DNA of 64,000 nucleotides. Source: Pararhizobium sp. YC-54 (GTDB taxonomy: Bacteria; Pseudomonadota; Alphaproteobacteria; Rhizobiales; Rhizobiaceae). Where the stretch lies: NCBI RefSeq assembly GCF_025847205.1, contig NZ_JAOYTH010000018.1, positions 67,063 through 131,062 of the forward strand, in the 5' to 3' direction. The translations under genes and the position numbers were made by a program. Below the pieces are notes generated by a model. The model ran no database searches and was not told the DNA's origin. It worked only from the letters and a program-made list of their open reading frames with translations. Positions within the stretch are counted from its first letter, which is position 1. Each line of letters begins with the position of its first letter. This document shows, piece by piece, positions 17,051 to 25,882 of the stretch.

Positions 17051-18637
17051 ATGAGCGAGAACGAATTTCCGCAAACCTCCGCAACCGAGGCAGACGCGCC
17101 GGTCGAGCGGCGCCGCAGAACCGGCGGGCGTGGCGCCGATCGTTCGCGCAAGGGCAGCGGCAGTTCGAAATACCTGAACCTCGTCAACACGATGGAAAAA
17201 TCCGCCGTGCTCTCCGAAGACGCGCTCGAGGCCATTCACAATGCCTCTCTGACAATCCTTGAAGAGATCGGCATGGACGTTATCCTGCCCGAAGCCCGTA
17301 ACCGGATGAAGGCTGCCGGCGCCGATGTGATGCCCGGCACGGATCGGGTGCGTTTCGATCGCGGCCTGATCATGGACATGATGGCGTCCGTGCCATCAGG
17401 CTTCACCATGCATGCGCGAAACCCGGTGCGCAATGTTGAGATCGGCGGCAACAACCTGGTGTTCGCGCAGATCGCCTCGGCACCGTTCGTTGCCGACCGC
17501 GAAGGCGGACGGCGCGCCGGCAACCAGGAGGATTTCCGCAAGCTGGTCAAGCTCGCTCAGTCCTATGACATCATCCACACGACCGGCGGCTATCCGGTCG
17601 AGCCGATCGACATCCACGCGTCCGTGCGCCATCTCGACTGCCTGTCGGATATGGTGAAGCTCACCGACAAGGTGTTCCACTGCTATTCGCTTGGCCAGCA
17701 GCGCAATATCGACGCGATCGAGATCGCCCGTATCGGCCGCGGCATTTCCGCGGAACAGATGGAACGCGAGCCGTCGCTGTTCACTATCATCAACACCTCC
17801 TCGCCGCTGCGCCTTGATGGGCCGATGCTGCAGGGCATCATCGAAATGTCATCGCGCAACCAGGTGGTCGTCGTCACGCCCTTTACGCTGGCCGGCGCCA
17901 TGGCGCCTGTGACGATCGCAGGCGCCATCGTGCAGCAGAATGCCGAGGCGCTGGCAGGCATTGCGTTTACACAGATGGTCCGGCGCGGGTCACCCGTGAT
18001 GTATGGCGGTTTCACCTCGAATGTGGATATGAAAACCGGGGCGCCCGCCTTCGGCACGCCGGAATACATGAAGGCCGTGATTGCCGGCGGACAGCTCGCC
18101 CGCCGCTACAAGGTGCCCTACCGCACCTCCAACACCAACGCCTCCAACACGCTCGATGCGCAGGCCGCCTATGAATCGGCCCTGTCGCTCTGGGCGCTGA
18201 CGCAAGGGGGCGGCAATTTCATCATGCATTCGGCCGGCTGGAGCGAGGGGGGGCTGACCGCCTCCTTCGAGAAATTCATTCTCGATGTCGACATGCTGCA
18301 GATGGTCGCCGAATTCCTGACGCCGCTCGATGTCAGCGAGGATGCGCTGGGGCTGGATGCCGTGCGCGATGTCGGCCCCGGGGGGCATTATTTCGGCACC
18401 GCCCATACGCTCGCCCGCTACGAGACGGCCTTCTATTCGCCGATCCTGTCGGACTGGCGCAATTTCGAGACCTGGACGGAAGCCGGACGACCGACGACCT
18501 ACGATCACGCCAACCGCGTCTTCAAGGAAAAGCTGAACGAATATGAGAAGCCGCCGCTCGATCCGGCCATCGAGGAGGAGCTTGACGCGTTTGTTGCCCG
18601 CCGGAAAGCCGAAGGCGGCGTTCCGACGGATTTTTAG
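17051..18637 (+). CDS. Trimethylamine methyltransferase (MttB) family protein, non-pyrrolysine
   Basis: Cytosolic TIM-barrel methyltransferase of 528 residues (COG5598). After a basic, low-complexity N-terminus (to ~residue 40), family blocks include LTILEEIGMDVILPEAR, TTGGYPVEPIDIHASVRHLDCLSDM, GGFTSNVDMKTGAPAFGTPEYM and GPGGHYFGTAHTLARYETAFYSP. No in-frame TAG occurs, so it lacks pyrrolysine and belongs with the members that demethylate quaternary amines such as glycine betaine and pass the methyl group to a corrinoid protein. Neither a corrinoid protein nor a reactivating enzyme is within the window, so substrate and partner are open. Confidence 0.85.
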   Translation: MSENEFPQTSATEADAPVERRRRTGGRGADRSRKGSGSSKYLNLVNTMEKSAVLSEDALEAIHNASLTILEEIGMDVILPEARNRMKAAGADVMPGTDRVRFDRGLIMDMMASVPSGFTMHARNPVRNVEIGGNNLVFAQIASAPFVADREGGRRAGNQEDFRKLVKLAQSYDIIHTTGGYPVEPIDIHASVRHLDCLSDMVKLTDKVFHCYSLGQQRNIDAIEIARIGRGISAEQMEREPSLFTIINTSSPLRLDGPMLQGIIEMSSRNQVVVVTPFTLAGAMAPVTIAGAIVQQNAEALAGIAFTQMVRRGSPVMYGGFTSNVDMKTGAPAFGTPEYMKAVIAGGQLARRYKVPYRTSNTNASNTLDAQAAYESALSLWALTQGGGNFIMHSAGWSEGGLTASFEKFILDVDMLQMVAEFLTPLDVSEDALGLDAVRDVGPGGHYFGTAHTLARYETAFYSPILSDWRNFETWTEAGRPTTYDHANRVFKEKLNEYEKPPLDPAIEEELDAFVARRKAEGGVPTDF

Positions 18638-18644
18638 CGAAGGA

Positions 18645-19091
18645 TCAGTTCGACATCGCGGCACGAACCGACGAAATCAGCTTGTCTGTCGGAAGATTGC
18701 TGTAGTCCTTGCTGATCTCCACGGTTGTCTTGGCGCGCGTTGCGGCGGAAAGCATCGAACGCAGATCGCCAAGCGTCTGGGGAGCTGCGCAAACGACCAG
18801 GCGGTCGAATGCGCCCTCCTGCTCATAGGTGTCTATTCTGCTGGCAACGTCAGCCGTGAACCTCTGCTGTTCCTCCCGGACCGGATCGCTGGGATATTCC
18901 ATCGCCGAGCGGCCATGTCCGACAGACGAATGGCTGCGCCCCGGTTTGTCGGCCATGATGTCCTGGGCGCGCTTGGTGTCCAGCTGAAAAATCTCCTGCT
19001 CGGGGCTCTGGTGTCCATTTTTGAGAAAATTCACGCCCTTCAGAAGACGTGCCTGATTTCCGTCGGCGGCAAGAATCCATGTGATGGTCAT
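18645..19091 (-). CDS. Host attachment family protein (baeRF-type)
   Basis: Cytosolic protein of 148 residues of the family annotated 'protein required for attachment to host cells' in Agrobacterium, later grouped with bacterial eRF1-like (baeRF) domains. Signature segments are TWILAADGNQARLLKG, HSSVGHGRSAMEYPSDP and DRLVVCAAPQTLGDLRSML. A stress or ribosome-linked role is inferred for baeRF proteins; the attachment role is by annotation history and not visible in sequence. It ends seven bases from the convergent MttB gene and has GAGGAG just upstream of its start. Confidence 0.82.
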   Translation of the reverse strand: MTITWILAADGNQARLLKGVNFLKNGHQSPEQEIFQLDTKRAQDIMADKPGRSHSSVGHGRSAMEYPSDPVREEQQRFTADVASRIDTYEQEGAFDRLVVCAAPQTLGDLRSMLSAATRAKTTVEISKDYSNLPTDKLISSVRAAMSN

Positions 19092-19671
19092 TGTTCACTC
19101 CTCGAGCAGAGCCTCAACGCTCATAGGTCGCGGCACCGGCGGCGCCGGGACTGAACGCACACCGTGCCTCCCCCCAAGACGAGACACGCAATGGACTCAA
19201 CGCGCCGGGAAAAGGGAATGTTCCGTAAAAATTTCGCTGCCCGCAAAAATATGGTGGCCGAAATCCCGCCCCACCCACACCGACGATCCAGATGACGCGC
19301 CAGTATGCGATGCGCGTCAACGGCGCCCCTCTGGCCGGCGTGACTTCCAGCTTTTCATGCCGCGATCCACCGGGTCTCTTCGCACCTGCAAAAAACTATC
19401 CCTTGACTTTTGACGGGAAAACAACGACATGGGGGCCAGCGTCACCTTCTGGCCGCCGCGTGAGCGAGCCCTGCGGGATCCAACCGATCCGTAACGAAGG
19501 ATAAGCGCAACTACAGAATGTCCTGCCAAACGCGGCAGGATGCATGCGCTAGACGAGATTAATCAACCCACAAGTTCCCAAATCACGCGGGGTTCTTGAC
19601 GCGAAGCGAAACCGGAACCGCATGGTGCAGTTCCGGCGTTGTTCGTTTTGCGCCCCCGAAAAGGTATTACA
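19092..19671 (+). promoter_or_regulatory. Long leader region of the DEAD-box helicase gene
   Basis: About 580 bases without a supported gene. The last 170 bases look like a structured 5' leader: a hairpin TCCTGCC / GGCAGGA (19521-19540) and a second, CCGGAAC / GTTCCGG (19612-19636), followed by the T-rich GTTGTTCGTTTTG just before the ribosome site. The second could act as an attenuator. A possible -35 (CTTGAC at 19402) lies upstream with no convincing -10. Leader-based autoregulation is known for DEAD-box helicase genes; here it is inference. Confidence 0.4.
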
Positions 19672-21231
19672 TTGACCACTTTCAAAGACCTTGGCCTCTC
19701 CGAGCACGTGCTTTCGACCCTCGCCTCCCTGGGTTTCGAAACACCGACGCCGATCCAGGCCGAAGCAATCCCGCTCGTGATGGAAGGCCATGACCTGATC
19801 GGTCTTGCCCAGACCGGCACCGGCAAAACCGCCGCTTTCGGCCTGCCGATGATCGAAAAGATGATGGCCGACGGCAAGCGCCCCGATCCGCGCAACATCC
19901 GCGCGCTGGTTCTGGCGCCTACCCGCGAACTGGTCAACCAGATCGCAGCCAACCTCAAGGACTTCGTCAAGAAGACCCCTATCAAGATCGGCCTCGTCGT
20001 CGGTGGCGCCTCGATCAACAAGCAGTCCGAGCAGCTTTCCCGCGGCGTTGACATCCTCGTCGCTACCCCCGGCCGCCTCCTCGACCTGATTGCCCGCAAG
20101 GCCGTCACCCTGACGCAGGCCCGTTACCTGGTTCTCGACGAAGCCGACCAGATGCTGGACCTCGGCTTCATCCATGACCTGCGCAAGATTTCCAAGCTGG
20201 TGCCGAAGAACCGCCAGACGCTTCTGTTTTCGGCCACCATGCCGAAGGCGATCGCCGATCTGGCAGCCGAATATCTGAGCAACCCGAAGCGCGTCGAAGT
20301 TTCGCCTCCGGGCAAGGCTGCCGACAAGGTCGAACAGTTCGTCCATTTCGTCCAGGGCGCCAGCCAGAAGACCGAGATCCTCAAGAAGACGCTGACCGAA
20401 AATCCCGATGGCCGCGCCATGGTTTTCTCGCGCACCAAGCATGGCGCCGAAAAGCTGATGAAGCACCTGGACCACGTCGGCTTCTCCGTCGCCTCGATCC
20501 ACGGCAACAAGAGCCAGGGCCAGCGCGAACGCGCCCTCAAAGCCTTCCGTGATGGCGAGACCCGCGTTCTCGTTGCAACCGACGTTGCGGCCCGCGGCAT
20601 CGATATTCCCGGCGTCACCCACGTTTACAACTACGACCTGCCGGAAGTGCCTGATGCCTACGTTCACCGGATCGGCCGTACCGCCCGCGCCGGCCGCGAC
20701 GGTATCGCCATCGCTTTCTGCGCACCGGACGAAATCCGCCTGCTGCGCGACATCGAACGCCTGATGAAGATCGACATCGCTGTCGCCAGCGGTGACGTTC
20801 CGGCCGACCGCGCCCGCCCGAAGGGTGCTCGCGGTGGCAACGGTGCCCGCAACGCTTCCCGCCCCGCTGGCAACGGCCACAATGAGCGCCGTCCGCGTCC
20901 GCAGGGCGGCAGCGACAACGTGCACCGCACCGAGCGTTCGGCTCCGAGCCCGTTTGCCGGTGACGACCTTTTGGCCGGTGACAACCAGGCGAAGAAGCAG
21001 CACCGCAAGGGCCAGGGCCCGGCCGCACAGGCAGCGCACGAGCAAGCTCTTGCCAAGCGTCCCGGCGGCAACCGCAACGGACGTCCCGGCGGCAAGCAGG
21101 GCGAATGGCGCAACCGCAACCACGGCGGCAACGCCGCTGGCGGCCAGAACCGCGAAGGCGGCAACGGCGCCGGTGCCCAAGGCCAGCGCCGCCGTGCCAA
21201 CGGCAACGGACCGCGCCGCGACGAGGCGTAA
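19672..21231 (+). CDS. DEAD-box ATP-dependent RNA helicase (RhlE-like)
   Basis: RNA helicase of 519 residues. In order it has the Q motif GFETPTPIQAEAIP, motif I AQTGTGKT, Ia PTRELVNQ, TPGRL, DEAD in VLDEADQMLDLGF, SAT, and the second RecA domain with VLVATDVAARGIDIPG and HRIGRTARAGR. Residues from ~385 on form a basic Arg/Gly/Asn-rich tail with repeated GGN/RNGR stretches, typical of RNA-chaperone-like extensions in alphaproteobacterial RhlE-type helicases. The start is taken as TTG, preceded by AAAAGG at good spacing; the only longer alternative is another TTG lying next to a leader hairpin. Likely role: rRNA maturation or cold adaptation. Confidence 0.92.
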   Translation: MTTFKDLGLSEHVLSTLASLGFETPTPIQAEAIPLVMEGHDLIGLAQTGTGKTAAFGLPMIEKMMADGKRPDPRNIRALVLAPTRELVNQIAANLKDFVKKTPIKIGLVVGGASINKQSEQLSRGVDILVATPGRLLDLIARKAVTLTQARYLVLDEADQMLDLGFIHDLRKISKLVPKNRQTLLFSATMPKAIADLAAEYLSNPKRVEVSPPGKAADKVEQFVHFVQGASQKTEILKKTLTENPDGRAMVFSRTKHGAEKLMKHLDHVGFSVASIHGNKSQGQRERALKAFRDGETRVLVATDVAARGIDIPGVTHVYNYDLPEVPDAYVHRIGRTARAGRDGIAIAFCAPDEIRLLRDIERLMKIDIAVASGDVPADRARPKGARGGNGARNASRPAGNGHNERRPRPQGGSDNVHRTERSAPSPFAGDDLLAGDNQAKKQHRKGQGPAAQAAHEQALAKRPGGNRNGRPGGKQGEWRNRNHGGNAAGGQNREGGNGAGAQGQRRRANGNGPRRDEA

Positions 21232-21261
21232 GCCTTTCGCAAACGTGAATTGAGATGAAGA

Positions 21262-21289
21262 ACGGCGGGCTGGACCCGCCGTTTTTTTT
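21262..21289 (+). terminator. Rho-independent terminator after the helicase gene
   Basis: Stem ACGGCGGG / CCCGCCGT with a five-base loop CTGGA, followed by eight T residues. It ends helicase transcription and touches the stop codon of the convergent transporter gene. Confidence 0.9.
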
Positions 21290-22178
21290 ATGCCGGAACC
21301 GCCGCCGGTTTACGATTGGTGAGATAGACGCCGGTGACCGCGATGACTGTCCCCACAATCATTGGCGGCGTCAGGGCTTCGTCAAACAGCAGCCAGGCCT
21401 GCAATGCTGCCAGCGGCGGCACCAGATAGATCAGCGACGCGGCCTTCGAGACCTGTCCGCGCCGGATAAGATAAAGCAGCAGCGCGATTGCCCCCATCGA
21501 CAGGCCGAGCACCGCCCAGGCCAGGGCCGCAAACAGCTGCACGCTCCAGATCACCCGCATGTCCTCAAGCAAGAACGCCGCAGGGAGCGTGACGATCAGT
21601 GCGCCGACATATTGCAGGGTCGCGGTCGAGCGGATGTCTCCGGCCTGGAGGTGCCGTTTCTGATAGAGGGTGCCGTAGGTGACGGCCGCCATGCCGAGCA
21701 CATTGATGACCACCGGAAACAGATGGATCGGCGTCACGCCGGTATCGATTGCGAGCATCTTGGGAACAACGGCCAGCGCGATCCCGAGAAAGCCGAGCGT
21801 TAGGCCGAGCCTCTGCTGAACCGACAGGTTTTCGCCGATCAGGGCCGGCGCGGCAACCGCCGTCATCAGCGGCTGCAATCCGGCGATAATGCCGGAAATC
21901 GCCGCCGGCACTCCTTGCCCGATCGCCCACCAGACGGCGCCGAGATAGAGCCCGTGCAGGAAGATGCCGGAAACGACCGCATGTCCGGCCGCCGTCCAGG
22001 TCTTCGGCCATGCGGCACCGGTTGCCAGACAGAAGCCGATAAACAAGAGCGTCGCGAGAAGATAGCGCATCACCAGGAATGTCAGCGGATCGGCATAGAT
22101 GCCGGCATATTTCGCCATCACCCATCCCGTCGACCAAAGCAGAACGAAAATGGCCGGGGCCAGGCGGTCGAGGGTCAT
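21288..22178 (-). CDS. EamA/DMT-family transporter
   Basis: Inner-membrane protein of 296 residues with ten predicted membrane helices in two EamA repeats. The first starts AIFVLLWSTGWVMAKYAG and the second contains YQKRHLQAGDIRSTATLQYVGAL. The closing motif LDEALTPPMIVG-type (here LFDEALTPPMIVGTVIAVTGVYLTN) is characteristic of drug/metabolite exporters. The start at MTLDRLAPAIFV is preferred because GGAG lies at the right distance; an upstream ATG adds 21 residues without a ribosome site. The substrate is unknown. Confidence 0.87.
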   Translation of the reverse strand: MTLDRLAPAIFVLLWSTGWVMAKYAGIYADPLTFLVMRYLLATLLFIGFCLATGAAWPKTWTAAGHAVVSGIFLHGLYLGAVWWAIGQGVPAAISGIIAGLQPLMTAVAAPALIGENLSVQQRLGLTLGFLGIALAVVPKMLAIDTGVTPIHLFPVVINVLGMAAVTYGTLYQKRHLQAGDIRSTATLQYVGALIVTLPAAFLLEDMRVIWSVQLFAALAWAVLGLSMGAIALLLYLIRRGQVSKAASLIYLVPPLAALQAWLLFDEALTPPMIVGTVIAVTGVYLTNRKPAAVPA

Positions 22179-22534
22179 GCGAACTCCAGAGGTGATCTTT
22201 GCGTCGCCGACTGCGATAGAGGGCCCGATGGTGATGGTCAAAGCAAAATTCCTGATGTTTATCTTCAGCGAGGACCCGGATCACGATCCGCCGGCTGCAC
22301 AAAAATCAGGCACTCAATAGATTTCCAACTCCCGGCGAGGGACCGGAATGCAACTGCTTGGCCACTCCGGCGCGAAGACATGATGAAAAGGGCGGCAGCT
22401 CCGGGACTCACACCTCAGGGTCAGCCCAAAAAAGCGGCGATCACCAGCCGAAATTTCTTTTGCCCTCCAATGAGCATGCTTCTTGCATTGCCCCTGTTGT
22501 TGTACTCAAATGGCAAAAAAAGGGGATCACACCG
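22179..22534. other. Divergent intergenic region, 356 bases
   Basis: Separates the EamA transporter from the ATP-grasp operon. No coding signal is convincing; a run AAAAAAAGGGG just before the ATP-grasp start acts as the ribosome site. A weak sigma-54-like arrangement (GCATG, four bases, TTGCA near 22477-22490) lacks the conserved GG at -24. Nothing else recognisable. Confidence 0.4.
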
Positions 22535-23944
22535 TTGGCATTTGACGAAATGATGAATGCGGACAACAGCCCGCGCCAGCCGTACTCGACTTACAATGAT
22601 TGGTACTCAGCCCAGGACAAAGCCCGCCTGATTGCAAAATCGAAAGAGGCCGAAAACATCTTCCGCAAGACGGGTATTACCTTCGCGGTCTACGGACACG
22701 CGGACAGCTCCGAGAAGCTCATCCCCTTCGACCTCATCCCCCGTATCATTTCCGGCCGTGAATGGCGCAAGCTGGCCCAGGGCATCGAACAGCGGGTCAT
22801 TGCGCTGAACGCCTTTCTCGACGACATCTATCACAAGCAGGAAATCATCAAGGCCGGCCGCGTGCCGCGCGAACTGATCGAGCGCAACGTCGCCTTCCTG
22901 CCGCAGATGATCGGCTTCCGGCCGCCGGGCGGCGTCTATACCCATATCGTCGGCACCGACATCGTGCGCACCGGCGAAGACCAGTTCTACGTGCTGGAAG
23001 ACAATGCCCGCACGCCCTCCGGCGTTTCCTACATGCTGGAAAACCGCGAGACGATGATGCAGATGTTCCCGGAACTCTTCCATCAGAACCGCGTCCGCCC
23101 GGTCGAGAACTATCCCTATCTCCTGCGCCACAGTCTCGCCTCGCTCGCCCCTCCCGGCTGCGAAGGCAAGCCGCGCGTCGCGGTGCTGACGCCCGGCATT
23201 TACAATTCGGCCTATTACGAGCACGCCTTCCTCGCCGATATGATGGGTGTCGAGCTTGTCGAAGGCTCGGACCTGCGCGTCATCGACGGCAAGGTGAAGA
23301 TGCGCACCACGCGTGGCTACGAGGCGATCGACGTGCTCTACCGCCGCGTCGACGACGACTATCTCGATCCGCTGACCTTCAAGCCGGAATCGGCACTCGG
23401 CATTCCCGGCATCATGGATGTCTACCGCGCCGGCAATATCACCATCGCCAATGCGCCGGGCACCGGCATCTGCGACGACAAGGCGATCTACTCCTACATG
23501 CCGGAGATCGTCGAGTTCTATACCGGCCGCAAGGCCCTGCTCGAGAACGTACCGACCTGGCGCTGTTCAGAAGACGACAGCCTGAAATACGTGCTCGAAA
23601 ACCTTGCCGACCTCGTCGTCAAGGAAGTGCATGGCTCCGGCGGTTACGGCATGCTGGTCGGGCCGACCGCATCCAAGAAGGAACGTGCTGCTTTTGCCGA
23701 AAAGCTGAGAGCGCGCCCTGCCAATTACATCGCACAACCGACGCTTTCTCTGTCGACCGTGCCGATCCTCGTCAACAAGGGCATCGCTCCGCGCCATGTG
23801 GACCTTCGCCCTTATGTCCTCGTTTCCGACAAGGTGCAGATCATTCCAGGCGGGCTGACCCGCGTGGCTTTGAAGGCCGGTTCGCTGGTGGTGAATTCCA
23901 GCCAGGGCGGCGGCACCAAGGATACCTGGGTTCTGGAGGACTGA
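22535..23944 (+). CDS. Circularly permuted ATP-grasp type 2 protein (DUF404/DUF407)
   Basis: Cytosolic protein of 469 residues related to ATP-grasp ligases with a circularly permuted fold. Diagnostic blocks are FAVYGHADSSEKLIPFDLIPR, EWRKLAQGIEQRVIALNAFL, VLEDNARTPSGVSYMLENR, VLTPGIYNSAYYEH, KEVHGSGGYGMLVGP and VVNSSQGGGTKDTWVLED. Members are predicted peptide or amide ligases, on the basis of comparative genomics. Start TTG (LAFDEMMNADNSPRQPY) is preceded by AGGGG and matches rhizobial homologues; ATG codons 15 and 18 bases later are alternatives. Its stop overlaps the next start (TGATG). Confidence 0.88.
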   Translation: MAFDEMMNADNSPRQPYSTYNDWYSAQDKARLIAKSKEAENIFRKTGITFAVYGHADSSEKLIPFDLIPRIISGREWRKLAQGIEQRVIALNAFLDDIYHKQEIIKAGRVPRELIERNVAFLPQMIGFRPPGGVYTHIVGTDIVRTGEDQFYVLEDNARTPSGVSYMLENRETMMQMFPELFHQNRVRPVENYPYLLRHSLASLAPPGCEGKPRVAVLTPGIYNSAYYEHAFLADMMGVELVEGSDLRVIDGKVKMRTTRGYEAIDVLYRRVDDDYLDPLTFKPESALGIPGIMDVYRAGNITIANAPGTGICDDKAIYSYMPEIVEFYTGRKALLENVPTWRCSEDDSLKYVLENLADLVVKEVHGSGGYGMLVGPTASKKERAAFAEKLRARPANYIAQPTLSLSTVPILVNKGIAPRHVDLRPYVLVSDKVQIIPGGLTRVALKAGSLVVNSSQGGGTKDTWVLED

Positions 23945-24888
23945 TGCATATGCTTGGAAGAACTGCAAACGGCCTCTACTGGATGTTCCGCTATATCGAG
24001 CGGGCCGAAAACAGCGCCCGGCTGATCGATGCCGGCCTGCGCATGTCGCTCACCCGCTCGGAGGCAACGGAAGACGATTGGGACGGCGTGCTGCAAAGCT
24101 CGGGCGTCCGCGATATCTACGACGATCTCTACGAAAAACTGACGAGCGCCGACGCCATCGACTTTCTGCTGCGCGACCGGGCCAATCCTTCGAGCGTGAT
24201 GTCCTGCATCGATTCGGGCCGCAACAATGCCCGCATGGTGAGAACAGCGCTGACGCGGGAAACCTGGGAAGCCACCAACGAATGCTGGCTCGACCTCAAA
24301 TCCACCCTTTCCCGGCGCATCAGGCCGGCCGACCTTCCCGAAGTCATCGACGGCATCAAGCGCATGACGGGCCTGATCCGCGGCGCGTTTCACGGGACGA
24401 TGCTGCGCAACGAGATCTTCAACTTCTCACGCATCGGCACCTTCATCGAGCGGGCCGACAACACTGCCCGCATTCTCGACGTGAAATACTACGTCCTGCT
24501 TCCGGCGGTATCGCAGGTCGGCTCCTCGATCGACAACGTCCAGTGGGAATCGATCCTGCGCTCGGTTTCGGCGCATCGCTCCTACGGCTGGGTCTACGAG
24601 GCGGAATACAAGCCATCCAACATCGCCGATTTCCTGATCCTCAACGGCCGCATGCCCCGCTCGCTTGCCTATTGCTACGACAAGATCGTCAGCAATCTCG
24701 GCTATCTCGCCCGCGAATACGGCGAAGGCCATGCAGCACACGCAACGGCGGAAGAAACGCTCTCCTCCCTGCGCAATCACTCGATCAAGGACGTGATGGA
24801 CCAGGGGCTGCACGAGTACATCGAGAATTTCATCAGCCACAACAACCGTCTGGGACAGGAAATCTCCGACGGCTACCGGTTCAACTGA
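23944..24888 (+). CDS. Alpha-E domain protein (DUF403)
   Basis: All-helical cytosolic protein of 314 residues of the alpha-E family, always found next to the permuted ATP-grasp ligases. Typical stretches are LGRTANGLYWMFRYIERAENSARL, FHGTMLRNEIFNFSRIGTFIERADNTARILDVKYY and PRSLAYCYDKIVSNL; the repeated ER-AxNxAR motif is its hallmark. The biochemical role is unknown; it may be a scaffold or a component of the predicted peptide-ligase complex. Translationally coupled to the ligase gene. Confidence 0.9.
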   Translation: MHMLGRTANGLYWMFRYIERAENSARLIDAGLRMSLTRSEATEDDWDGVLQSSGVRDIYDDLYEKLTSADAIDFLLRDRANPSSVMSCIDSGRNNARMVRTALTRETWEATNECWLDLKSTLSRRIRPADLPEVIDGIKRMTGLIRGAFHGTMLRNEIFNFSRIGTFIERADNTARILDVKYYVLLPAVSQVGSSIDNVQWESILRSVSAHRSYGWVYEAEYKPSNIADFLILNGRMPRSLAYCYDKIVSNLGYLAREYGEGHAAHATAEETLSSLRNHSIKDVMDQGLHEYIENFISHNNRLGQEISDGYRFN

Positions 24889-24909
24889 GATTCGGATGGG
24901 AGAGAGTAC

Positions 24910-25728
24910 ATGCGTCTGAAGATCAGCCACACCACCGAATATACCTATGACGAACCGGTGCAGTATTCGCTGCAGCGCCTGCGCCTGACGCCGCTGTCGC
25001 AGCCAGGGCAGACCGTCATCAGCTGGGAAACCGCCGTCGAGGGCGCCAAGATGGAGGTCGGCTATGACGACCATTTCGGCAACCGGGTAAACCTCGTCAG
25101 CGTCCACGGCGACCAGACGTCCATCCGCATCACGGCTTCAGGCGAAGTCGAGACGGAAGACAAGGCCGGTGTCTACGGCCCCCACCAGGCCTATGCGCCG
25201 CTCTGGCTCTATTTGCGCGAAACACCGCTGACGAAGATGACCAAGCCCATCCGCAACCTCGCCAAGGCAATGAGCGGCGATACGGATCTTGCCAGGATGC
25301 ATGCGCTGATGGGCAAGATCAATGAGATCGTCGAATACCGGCAGGGCGAGACAGGAACCGAGACAACGGCCGAGCAGGCCCTCCTGCAAAAGAGCGGCGT
25401 CTGCCAGGATCACGCCCATATCATGATCGCCGCCGCGCGCACGCTCGGCCTGCCCGCGCGCTATGTTTCCGGATACCTGATGATGGAAGATCATCCGGAG
25501 CAGACGGCCAGCCACGCCTGGGCCGAAGTGCACCTCAACGGTCTCGGCTGGGTCGGCTTCGATGCCGCCAACAAGATGTGCCCTGACGACCGCTATGTCC
25601 GTATCGCCTGCGGGCTGGACTATCGCGACGCAGCGCCGATTTCCGGCCTGATCCACGGTTCAGCGAGCGAAGCACTGAAAGTCTCGGTGACTGTTGAGCA
25701 GCAGGAACAGAGCCAGAGCCAGTCCTGA
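24910..25728 (+). CDS. Transglutaminase-like cysteine protease family protein
   Basis: Cytosolic 272-residue protein with the bacterial transglutaminase N-terminal beta domain (MRLKISHTTEYTYDEPVQYS) and a transglutaminase core. The catalytic triad is visible: Cys165 in GVCQDHAH, His202 in ASHAWAEVHL and Asp218 in GFDAANK. These enzymes act as peptidases or amide-bond exchangers. Third gene of the ATP-grasp/alpha-E/transglutaminase operon, 21 bases after the alpha-E stop with GGGAGAG as ribosome site. The combination suggests synthesis and trimming of a peptide-like product or protein tag. Confidence 0.92.
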   Translation: MRLKISHTTEYTYDEPVQYSLQRLRLTPLSQPGQTVISWETAVEGAKMEVGYDDHFGNRVNLVSVHGDQTSIRITASGEVETEDKAGVYGPHQAYAPLWLYLRETPLTKMTKPIRNLAKAMSGDTDLARMHALMGKINEIVEYRQGETGTETTAEQALLQKSGVCQDHAHIMIAAARTLGLPARYVSGYLMMEDHPEQTASHAWAEVHLNGLGWVGFDAANKMCPDDRYVRIACGLDYRDAAPISGLIHGSASEALKVSVTVEQQEQSQSQS

Positions 25729-25760
25729 CCGGCTCCGGCGTTTGGATCACCCGGCCCCTA

Positions 25761-25807
25761 CTGCATAATTCCTTAAACCGGAATCGATTTAAGGAAAAAT
25801 TATGCAG
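25761..25807. repeat. Intergenic palindromic element
   Basis: Imperfect inverted repeat: CTGCATAATTCCTTAAA on the left answers TTTAAGGAAAAATTATGCAG on the right, around CCGGAATCGA. It lies between convergent genes and is of a kind widely scattered in rhizobial intergenic regions. It may also act as a terminator. Confidence 0.65.
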
Positions 25808-25882
25808 CAAATTTAAAGTGTTACAGCGACATTTGCGCGTCATGAATGATGCGCGGCGCTGTAGAGGCCGGGTGAAAGCGCA

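Noticed and set aside
22470..22495. Sigma-54 promoter upstream of the ATP-grasp operon
   Set aside because: The TTGCA half is present but the -24 GG is missing.
22762..24888. A 708-codon frame that runs through the ATP-grasp gene into the alpha-E gene
   Set aside because: Only its last 314 codons are the alpha-E protein; the first part is an out-of-frame reading of the ATP-grasp gene and not a fusion.
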